Source: Sedimentisphaerales bacterium (GTDB taxonomy: Bacteria > Planctomycetota > Phycisphaerae > Sedimentisphaerales > Anaerobacaceae). Taken from it: a DNA stretch of 5,636 nt. A program made the translations under genes and the position numbers. A model generated the notes under the pieces. That model saw only the letters and a program-made list of their open reading frames with translations, was not told where the DNA came from and did no database searches. Positions 1-5,099 of the stretch are shown here, piece after piece. Each line of letters opens with the position of its first letter. The stretch's first letter is position 1. The stretch spans positions 1 through 5,636 of the forward strand of contig JAFGTU010000186.1 in assembly GCA_016933985.1 (NCBI GenBank), written 5' to 3'.

Positions 1-537
1 GGAGACCTCTGGGGCGACGGTTGGATAGGGGCTTTTTGCATAGAACTGTCGCAATGTGCTCCGAGTTACCCGAAGACTTATGACGTCGTTATGCCGCAAG
101 ACGCGCAGAATCCGGCCACTTTCTTGGGAGAGAAGATCGGTTCGGAAAAGGCAGAGTATCTGTGCGAGTTGTGGGGCAGGTTCTTTGATGATGCGTGGGT
201 AACGAGCGAATTGTTCACACAAGAGCAGAATATCGCCGCCGAGGCTTTTGCGGTGGCAGTGTGGGAGATAGTCTATGAGAACTTGCCGGAGTCGCCGGCG
301 ATGTGGGATGTGGCGGTCGATGGCACGGCCGGCACACTTGGCTTCCGCTGCGAAAACGCTGATATAAGTCTGGCCAACGGCATGTTACATTCTCTTGACG
401 GCACAGGGCCTAAGGCTGATTTGAGGGCCTTCACAAACGGTTGCTACCAGGACTACATCGTCAAGGTGCCCGAGCCGGCAACGATTGTACTGTTGGGCCT
501 GAGCTCACTAGCATTGATCAACAGAAAGAAAAAATAA
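1..537 (+). CDS. PEP-CTERM sorting-domain surface protein, 5'-partial
   Basis: The frame is open from base 1 to the TAA at 535-537, giving 178 visible residues. The ATG at 91 is internal, because the residues before it (including FCIEL at nt 34-48) look like conserved protein, so the true start and the signal peptide lie off the left edge. The C terminus is a clear PEP-CTERM sorting signal: VPEP at nt 466-477, a hydrophobic stretch (TIVLLGLSSLALI), then a basic tail NRKKK. In this family an exosortase recognises the tail after export and the protein ends up at or outside the cell surface, often in organisms that make exopolysaccharide. The body resembles PEP-CTERM proteins that carry FC[IV]EL near the N terminus and a later LQ.AIWEI.YE block. 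Here the later block reads FAVAVWEIVYE (nt 247-279), so the usual Gln is Ala. No binding partner or enzymatic role can be assigned. Confidence 0.88.
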   Translation, partial: GDLWGDGWIGAFCIELSQCAPSYPKTYDVVMPQDAQNPATFLGEKIGSEKAEYLCELWGRFFDDAWVTSELFTQEQNIAAEAFAVAVWEIVYENLPESPAMWDVAVDGTAGTLGFRCENADISLANGMLHSLDGTGPKADLRAFTNGCYQDYIVKVPEPATIVLLGLSSLALINRKKK

Positions 538-553
538 AGCAGAAATACTCATC

Positions 554-584
554 GGGGGGGCGCCTTTGGTTCGGGCGCCCCTCT
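554..584 (+). other. GC-rich hairpin downstream of the PEP-CTERM gene
   Basis: An 8-bp perfect stem (GGGGCGCC at 557-564 with GGCGCCCC at 574-581) encloses a 9-nt loop. Three more pairs, two of them G-T, extend it to 554-584. It begins 17 nt after the stop codon. No T-tract follows, so it is not a standard intrinsic terminator. It may instead stabilise the 3' end of the mRNA or pause transcription ahead of the stronger terminator at 634-663. Confidence 0.5.
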
Positions 585-633
585 GCCCCCCAAGTGGGTT
601 AAACGCGGAGATGCCCGGTTGCCACCTCATTTA

Positions 634-663
634 ACCTGCTGGTTACAGCAGGTGAATTTTTTT
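634..663 (+). terminator. Rho-independent terminator between the PEP-CTERM gene and pfkB
   Basis: A perfect 8-bp inverted repeat (ACCTGCTG at 634-641, CAGCAGGT at 646-653) with the tetraloop GTTA is followed by GAA and a run of seven T (657-663). This is the classic layout of an intrinsic terminator on the plus strand. It lies about 97 nt after the PEP-CTERM stop and about 170 nt before the kinase start, so it most simply ends the upstream transcript. If a promoter lies between the two genes' ends upstream of it, it could instead be an attenuator for the kinase. Confidence 0.72.
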
Positions 664-726
664 GTTGACGGCCACAGGATTCGAGTACGGGGGCAACACG
701 CCGGCGGAATTTCGCCAACAAAGGTC

Positions 727-754
727 TTGCGTCTCTACTGCGAGGCGTTATACT
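727..754 (+). promoter_or_regulatory. Weak candidate sigma-70 promoter for the PfkB kinase
   Basis: TATACT at 749-754 matches the -10 consensus at five of six positions. TTGCGT lies 16 bp upstream at 727-732 but matches the -35 consensus only in its first three bases. Transcription would begin near 761, leaving a leader of about 70 nt before the ATG at 832. The position after the terminator at 634-663 makes biological sense, but the -35 element is poor and planctomycete promoters are not well defined. Confidence 0.3.
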
Positions 755-831
755 TGAACCGTTGGCAAGATTTCTTCGGCAACCTTGGGGGCGGTGAGTC
801 AACGGCAGCTTGGTTTTGGCAGGTGGCAAGA

Positions 832-1818
832 ATGACGGGAAGGAGTCCGAAAGTCGTCGTGATCGGGAGCACCTACGTCGATATGGCAGTTCGGTGCAGG
901 CAGATTCCGTCGTCAGGTCAGAGCGTTGTGGGCTCGGCCCTTTCTTACACTGCGACCGGTCCGGGGCCATGCCAGGCGGGGCAAGCAGCGCTTTGCGGGT
1001 GCGAGGTACATCTTATCAGCAAGGTCGGCGGGGACCCGTTTGCCGAGATGGCAAGGAAGTCTCTGGCGGAGTTCAAAGTAAATGCCGAGTATGTCTATGC
1101 CGCCGAGGCCAAGAATACCGGCATTGTGGTAACGTTGGTCAGCGGGACGGGTGAGAACGCGGCGTGTTTCTACGCCGGAGCCAACAGCGCAATACAGGGC
1201 CAGGATATCGACACAGCCGAGCAGGTCATCTGCGATGCCGATGTATGCCTGATGCACGGCGGGCTGCCGCGCGAGGCGATTGTTCGGGCTATTCGCTGTG
1301 CGGCTGTGCACGGGACGAAGACTATCCTCGATCCGGCCCGAGCGGTAGAGTCGCGGTGCATCGGGGGCCAGGCGGAGGGCGACCTGCCTATGGAGTTTTT
1401 CTCGGTGGATATTCTGATCCCCAATCTTTGCGAGGCTGCCGAGATCACGGACAAGTCCGCTGCTACGATTCGCACCGCCAAGCTCATCGGATCGGAGTTG
1501 ATAACGCGCGGGGCAAAGTGTGCGATCATTACGATGGGCAGGCGGGGCTGTATGGTGGTGGATAGGAACGGCGCTGATCACATACCGTCTTTTGACGTCG
1601 AGCTTGTTGACCAGACCGGGCGGGGCGATGCCTTCGCGGGCGCTCTGGCGGCCTCATGTGCGGTGGGGGATGATATTCGGCAAGCGGTTAAGTTCGCATC
1701 GGCGGCAGGGGCGCTCGCCTGCACGAAGTTCGGCTCAATCGAGTCGATGCCCTCGAAGGCAGAGATCATCCAGCTTCTCCAGAAAGAAGGCCTCGATGTG
1801 CTGCCGAACATTCCATAG
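832..1818 (+). CDS. PfkB-family (ribokinase-like) sugar kinase
   Basis: A 328-residue cytoplasmic kinase of the PfkB/ribokinase superfamily, which transfers the gamma phosphate of ATP to a sugar or nucleoside hydroxyl. The ATG at 832 is chosen because AGGTGG sits 5 nt upstream and the protein then opens directly with the first beta strand (PKVVVIGSTYVDMAVR, residues 6-21). Residues 213 nt further upstream in frame do not look like protein. Recognisable in order are the first PfkB region with GPGPCQAGQAA (43-53) and LISKVGGDPF (61-70), the PNLCEA motif with the NxxE signature (N198, E201), TMGRRG (234-239) and DQTGRGDAFAG (260-270) with the presumed catalytic base D266. Length and order fit ribokinase (about 300-310 aa). 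Two signatures are unusual: GGKGxNQA is replaced by GPGPCQAG, and the anion hole reads GRGD rather than GAGD. Family assignment is firm; the substrate is not, so no gene symbol is given. Confidence 0.9.
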   Translation: MTGRSPKVVVIGSTYVDMAVRCRQIPSSGQSVVGSALSYTATGPGPCQAGQAALCGCEVHLISKVGGDPFAEMARKSLAEFKVNAEYVYAAEAKNTGIVVTLVSGTGENAACFYAGANSAIQGQDIDTAEQVICDADVCLMHGGLPREAIVRAIRCAAVHGTKTILDPARAVESRCIGGQAEGDLPMEFFSVDILIPNLCEAAEITDKSAATIRTAKLIGSELITRGAKCAIITMGRRGCMVVDRNGADHIPSFDVELVDQTGRGDAFAGALAASCAVGDDIRQAVKFASAAGALACTKFGSIESMPSKAEIIQLLQKEGLDVLPNIP

Positions 1819-1846
1819 CCGAGGCGGATAGACAGACCGTGGCGCA

Positions 1847-1877
1847 ATTGTGCCCCGCAGGTTCGCGGGGGGGCAAT
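1847..1877. terminator. Candidate bidirectional terminator between convergent genes
   Basis: CCCCGC (1853-1858) and GCGGGG (1865-1870) form a 6-bp GC stem with a 6-nt loop. Beyond a small internal loop, ATTGT (1847-1851) pairs with GGCAAT-side bases at 1873-1877, giving about 11 pairs in all. It fills the 61-bp gap between the kinase stop (1818) and the stop of the convergent beta-propeller gene (1880), where a shared terminator is expected. No T-tract is present on either side, so its strength is uncertain. Confidence 0.45.
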
Positions 1878-1879
1878 CA

Positions 1880-3271
1880 TCATCGTTGTCCATCAGTACT
1901 CCAGACTGCCAAGTACACGTCGGGAGAGTCCTTGCTCGGGTTGCCAGCTTCTTTTTGAATGGGGGCGACGGTGACCATTGCATCCTTTTGGGCATCCGAG
2001 GCGATTGCAGCAGTCCCGGTAGCGGCGGCGATTGCCTTTGGTGTGCTGGCGTAGGAATCCGTTTCAAAGGTCGTCCAGAGCAGGCGTTTGGAAAAGTCGG
2101 GACTCACTACAAGGACAAATCCGCCAGCCTGTGCGACGGCCTTTCCCTCCACCGTCGGGAGGTTTTGTTCGTCCATCGAGTATGTCGCTACGCCTGCAAC
2201 ATACACGTTGCCCTTCTCGTCGGCGGCTACTGCTGCCATCCTGACGGCATTGCCCCGGTTGTCTCCTTTTCGGGCCAGGAGGAACTGGCCCTTGAGCAGC
2301 TCGCCGGTTGCGGGGTCGAGACGTGCGTAGTAGCTGATGTGATTCGCGGCGGTGTTATAGGGGTGGTTGTACTTATCGCCGATTACCTGGTTCTGTTCGC
2401 CGAGCTTCCTTGGATTGAAGCGGAAGATAGAGTTTCCGCCTGCGCTTTCTGCGCCGAATACGAGCTTGCCGTCGCGTCCCAGAGCGATTCTCAGTCCGCG
2501 GCTGTCGGCCTCGTTGCCGTTGTCGCACTCGTTGCCGGTCCACTCGTAGTTGGTCCAGGCCCTGTTTCCCTTGAGGTCGTAGGCGTACATGAATGCGACC
2601 TGGACGGGGCAATTCGGACAACTCTTGTTCAAGGCCGAAAGGCGCTTGTTGTCGAAACCGACCACGACGACTCTGCCGGTATCATCGTCCACCGCCACAT
2701 CCTCAACATAGCTGTTGCGATGCAGAATGAAGGAACCGACGAACCCATTACTTTTGAATATGGTCACGCGTTTTCCGTGCAGTGCGGCGACGGTTGCTTT
2801 GTTGCCGATTGCGATTCGCCTGCCGTTGCTTGCTACTGCTCCGCCGCCGTCAGGGTCAAGCTTTCTGTGCCAGAGGATTTCGTTGGCGTCGGGCGAGAGC
2901 AGTGCGGCGCCGAAGTCGCCGATTACTGCAATTTGGCCGTTGCTCCTGTTGACCTCCATATCGTCCACACTGCCGCCGATGCGAGTGAGCGAAAGCACTT
3001 CGGCGCCGGTCGCGTTGAATCTGATTACTACGCCGCTGCCGCCGCCGAGCAGCGCGGTCGGGGTCTTTCCGAATTTGTCGCCGAGAATTTTGCCTGCAAA
3101 GACGATTGATTTATCCGGCGCAACGTCGATTGCGGAGGCCTCATCGGCCTGCGGTCCTCCCAGATAGGTCGCGCCGCTCAGCTTCAGGTCTGCGCAGTGA
3201 ACAACCTGCGCCATCGCAAGAATCACAAGAGCCAAGGAATTTGAAAGATGCAGAGATATGCGATTGTTCAT
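1880..3271 (-). CDS. Secreted SBBP-type beta-propeller repeat protein
   Basis: A 463-residue exported protein of unknown substrate. Residues 1-26 form a Sec signal peptide: N-terminal Arg, hydrophobic core SLALVILAMAQVV, probable cleavage after VHC. The mature part has repeats of the SBBP beta-propeller kind: TYLGG followed by ASAIDVAPDKSIVFAGKI (residues 35-62), DVAVDDDTGRVVVVGF (191-206), RIALGRDGKLVFGA (261-274), and AAVAADEKGNVYVAG with a later VLVVSPDF (346-393). The repeats are degenerate, suggesting one diverged propeller of about six or seven blades. C218 and C221 (SCPNCP) with C249 (NECDNG) could form disulfides or a small metal site. AAGGAG lies 7 nt upstream of the ATG, a strong ribosome binding site that fixes the start. 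It follows the glycoside hydrolase gene by 48 bp on the same strand, so the two are probably co-transcribed. No C-terminal sorting signal is evident. A glycan-binding or scaffold role is inferred from context only. Confidence 0.82.
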   Translation of the reverse strand: MNNRISLHLSNSLALVILAMAQVVHCADLKLSGATYLGGPQADEASAIDVAPDKSIVFAGKILGDKFGKTPTALLGGGSGVVIRFNATGAEVLSLTRIGGSVDDMEVNRSNGQIAVIGDFGAALLSPDANEILWHRKLDPDGGGAVASNGRRIAIGNKATVAALHGKRVTIFKSNGFVGSFILHRNSYVEDVAVDDDTGRVVVVGFDNKRLSALNKSCPNCPVQVAFMYAYDLKGNRAWTNYEWTGNECDNGNEADSRGLRIALGRDGKLVFGAESAGGNSIFRFNPRKLGEQNQVIGDKYNHPYNTAANHISYYARLDPATGELLKGQFLLARKGDNRGNAVRMAAVAADEKGNVYVAGVATYSMDEQNLPTVEGKAVAQAGGFVLVVSPDFSKRLLWTTFETDSYASTPKAIAAATGTAAIASDAQKDAMVTVAPIQKEAGNPSKDSPDVYLAVWSTDGQR

Positions 3272-3319
3272 TTTGGCACTCCTTGATATTTGACGGCTTT
3301 CTTGGAAAAGTGCGATCCG

Positions 3320-4588
3320 CTATTTGGGTTCTATGAGCAGGTATTGCGGGCTTTGGGATGCCGTTATCGTTAGGCCGTTGTCGTCCCACTCGGGAGCGGG
3401 CAGTTCTTTCTGTTTTGCGAGCATATCGATTAAGATGCCCTTGCCTGCGGGCAGGGGGAGGGTGACTTCATGGTCGTCGCGGGTGGTCCAGAAGGCGACG
3501 GCCCGGCAGGGGTCTTTGGCCAGCAGCAGTGCGAAGTCGCTCTCGTCGCCCAAGCCGAGCCTCTTTTCGACACGGCAGCCGGCGAGCTGTTTTGAGAGGA
3601 CCGCGGCGGCGGTGTAGGCCTCTTTGAGCTTGAGATCGTGCATTACGGTTCCGAAGTGGTGCTCTCGCTCATCGGGGTTTGTGCCGTCGTTCTTCCAGTC
3701 GTACCATATACTGACGGGGATCTGCTGATAGAGGTTGATGAGGAATTCGCGGGCTAAGTAACGGGCCTGCATCTCGTCGGACAGTCGGGCCTTGTCCCAG
3801 TTGATGTTGGAATAGCCCCACTCTCCGGAGATGATGGGTATTTCCTTGCCTTGGGGTGCGTAGCGTTTAATCAGCTCGCGGAGGCGGGCGTAGTCCTTGA
3901 TTACGGTCTCCGGCGGCTGCGGACGATAGGGGTGGATGCTCAAGACGTCGATCCATTGGAGCAGGCCGTTCTTGAAGCAACCTTCGAGCCAGTCGAATGG
4001 GATTGTCGATGTGGCCGGGGCGACGAGAAGGCCGGAGGGGTCGGCCTTTTTGACGAGAGGGGCGGCTGCTTCGACGAGCTTGCAGTAGTCATCGACGCTC
4101 GGCTGAGGCGTCCAGAACTGCTTGATATTCGGCTCGTTCCAGACTTCCCAGAGTATGCCTTTTCCCGCATACCTTTTTGCCGCCGCTTCTGCGAAGGCCG
4201 CGAATGCCTTTCTCCCTTCTTCTGTGCGGACGGAGCGGTCGGATTCGTAGAGGTTGTTGCTGTAGTCGAGGATGTAGATTATGCGGATGCCGCGCTTGGC
4301 GCAGCCCGCGGTGAGGGCGTCGTAGCCGTTTCTCTCGAAGTTGTAAGTTCCTTTTTCTCTCTCAATACCTCCCCAGCCTAGGTCCATCCGGATGAATTTG
4401 AAGCCGCCGTCGCGGATCAGGTCGAGGTCCACAGGGTCGCCAGTGAAATGGATATTAACGCCGAAGCCGTTTGGAACGGCCAACTCTGGGAGCGGAATTG
4501 CAGCGACAGCAGGAACGACCGCGATGCACAAGAGCAAAAAGAGTCCGCCTATGATGCGGTGCGAGACTGTGAATTTGGGAGAGGTCAT
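3320..4588 (-). CDS. Secreted clan GH-A glycoside hydrolase (cellulase/GH5- or GH39-like)
   Basis: A 422-residue exported glycosidase. Residues 1-30 are a signal peptide (hydrophobic GGLFLLLCIAVVPAVAA with an A-x-A cleavage site). The TIM barrel starts with GVNIHFTG (43-50) and FKFIRMDLGWGGIEREKGTY (63-82). WNEPN (150-154) carries the presumed acid/base E152 and SGEWGYS (254-260) the presumed nucleophile E256. HPYR (219-222) and WYDWKNDG (295-302) mark later strands. About 85 residues after the barrel (338-422) look like the small C-terminal beta domain common to GH39/GH5-type enzymes. In clan GH-A this glutamate pair gives retaining hydrolysis of a beta-glycosidic bond. The exact family and substrate cannot be read from motifs. 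The ATG at 4588 is preferred: GGCAGG lies 6 nt upstream, and a near-consensus promoter overlaps the only longer in-frame start (TTG at 4681). It is the first gene of a two-gene unit with the beta-propeller protein. Confidence 0.88.
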   Translation of the reverse strand: MTSPKFTVSHRIIGGLFLLLCIAVVPAVAAIPLPELAVPNGFGVNIHFTGDPVDLDLIRDGGFKFIRMDLGWGGIEREKGTYNFERNGYDALTAGCAKRGIRIIYILDYSNNLYESDRSVRTEEGRKAFAAFAEAAAKRYAGKGILWEVWNEPNIKQFWTPQPSVDDYCKLVEAAAPLVKKADPSGLLVAPATSTIPFDWLEGCFKNGLLQWIDVLSIHPYRPQPPETVIKDYARLRELIKRYAPQGKEIPIISGEWGYSNINWDKARLSDEMQARYLAREFLINLYQQIPVSIWYDWKNDGTNPDEREHHFGTVMHDLKLKEAYTAAAVLSKQLAGCRVEKRLGLGDESDFALLLAKDPCRAVAFWTTRDDHEVTLPLPAGKGILIDMLAKQKELPAPEWDDNGLTITASQSPQYLLIEPK

Positions 4589-4652
4589 GCTTGGCCTGCC
4601 TTTCTTGATTTGGTTATGCCGGTTCTGTGCGTACGTAATGCCAACGAACAGG

Positions 4653-4681
4653 ATTATCGCAATCAAGGCCGGTCCTGTCAA
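4653..4681 (-). promoter_or_regulatory. Near-consensus sigma-70 promoter of the glycosidase/propeller operon
   Basis: Read on the minus strand, TTGACA (4681-4676) is followed by exactly 17 bp and then GATAAT (4658-4653). The -35 element is perfect and the -10 matches five of six bases. Transcription should begin near 4646, giving a leader of about 58 nt to the ATG at 4588. This is the strongest promoter-like sequence in the window and indicates a housekeeping-sigma promoter for the two minus-strand genes. Confidence 0.75.
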
Positions 4682-4739
4682 ACGCTAGTACGGTATTTGC
4701 CAGCCCTGTCGGCGATGCGCTTTCAGACCTTACGTGACG

Positions 4740-4818
4740 GGTCATTGTGAGCGAAGCGAAGCAACCTCAGTCTCTAAGCGTCGGAGATTACCACGCTTCT
4801 GCGGGGCTCGCAATGACC
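4740..4818. repeat. Palindromic MITE/REP-like intergenic repeat
   Basis: Terminal arms GGTCATTGTGAGC (4740-4752) and GCTCGCAATGACC (4806-4818) are inverted complements with a single G-T mismatch. Inside them GAAGCG (4753-4758) pairs with CGCTTC (4794-4799), and the CAACCTC / GGAGATT blocks pair imperfectly, so most of the 79 bp can fold into one long hairpin. The GTCATTGYGAGCGAAGCGAAGCAA-like arm belongs to a pattern I associate with repeats dispersed in intergenic DNA of several bacterial phyla. No target-site duplication is obvious. It sits about 60 bp upstream of the glycosidase promoter. Confidence 0.75.
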
Positions 4819-4881
4819 ACCCTTAAACCGACCGTGATAGACCGTCATGTTGATGGGCGTATGCGTGTTAGGCTGAACCAC

Positions 4882-5025
4882 AAAATCGTGAAATTTCAAT
4901 CAAATGCGCAGGGGGTTGGGAGTAAAAATCGGAAATTTGAAAACTTTTTTTATTCTTTCGGGGCGAAAGACTTAGCGCGATGGGGGTGACAAAAAAATCG
5001 TGAATTTTCGACTCAAACGCGCAGG
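4882..5025 (+). repeat. Imperfect direct repeats with AAATCG(T)GAA boxes
   Basis: A ~31-bp unit at 4882-4912 (AAAATCGTGAAATTTC ... TCAAATGCGCAGG) recurs at 4994-5025 with a few substitutions and one extra base (AAAATCGTGAATTTTC ... TCAAACGCGCAGG). The start-to-start distance is 112 bp. A shorter third copy of the left half, AAATCGGAAATTTG, lies between them at 4926-4939. All three point the same way. The first contains the perfect 10-bp palindrome TGAAATTTCA (4889-4898). They could be operator sites for the gene at 5100, or parts of a dispersed repeat. Confidence 0.65.
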
Positions 5026-5089
5026 TTCGCCTAATTGTAGAGGCGCATCAGTCTTTGGCGTCCGGCAGTTGAAAGCTAAAAGTTGAGAC

Positions 5090-5093
5090 GGAG
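5090..5093 (+). promoter_or_regulatory. Ribosome binding site that decides the start at 5100
   Basis: GGAG lies 6 nt before the ATG at 5100, ideal Shine-Dalgarno spacing. With the in-frame TGA at 5070 this leaves the ATG at 5100 as the only sensible start of the partial gene that follows. Confidence 0.65.
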
Positions 5094-5099
5094 TTGAGT

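Larger units (their letters stand above)
4819..5099. other. AT-richer intergenic region, no gene seen
   Basis: No convincing coding sequence on either strand. Besides the direct repeats annotated separately, it holds a 7-bp hairpin (TCTTTCG 4954-4960, CGAAAGA 4964-4970) just after a T-tract, a 5-bp hairpin (CGCCT 5028-5032, AGGCG 5041-5045), and a TGA at 5070 in the frame of the downstream gene. No good sigma-70 promoter for the gene at 5100 was found. Its lower GC content than the flanking genes would fit a regulatory region or an element boundary. Confidence 0.6.

Noticed and set aside
619..831. N-terminal extension of the kinase
   Set aside because: The extra 71 residues do not resemble the family, begin in the terminator region and end where a normal PfkB first strand begins at 832.
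913..1581. 222-residue minus-strand open frame and other frames inside the kinase gene
   Set aside because: These are shadows of the PfkB gene, whose frame contains all the family motifs.
1850..3109. 419-residue plus-strand open frame
   Set aside because: It is antisense to the beta-propeller gene, which has a signal peptide, family repeats and a strong Shine-Dalgarno sequence. The plus frame has Cys/Val-rich shadow composition and no recognisable domain.
3191..3200. Lipoprotein box at the end of the propeller signal peptide (VVHC)
   Set aside because: His at the -1 position does not fit a lipobox; ordinary signal peptidase I cleavage is more likely.
3851..4381. 176-residue plus-strand open frame
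   Set aside because: It is antisense to the glycosidase catalytic region, which carries WNEPN and SGEWGYS. The plus frame has no motif and no ribosome binding site.
4943..4970. Hairpin beside a T-tract as an intrinsic terminator
   Set aside because: On the plus strand the T-run precedes rather than follows the stem; on the minus strand the stem is followed by A-rich DNA. Neither orientation gives a terminator.
4747..4989. 80-residue plus-strand open frame
   Set aside because: It starts inside the palindromic repeat and runs through the direct-repeat region; the composition reflects repeats, not protein.
5068..5097. Three GTTGA pentamers (5068, 5082, 5093) before the portal-like start
   Set aside because: The motif is too short and the spacing irregular (14 and 11 bp); chance is a sufficient explanation.
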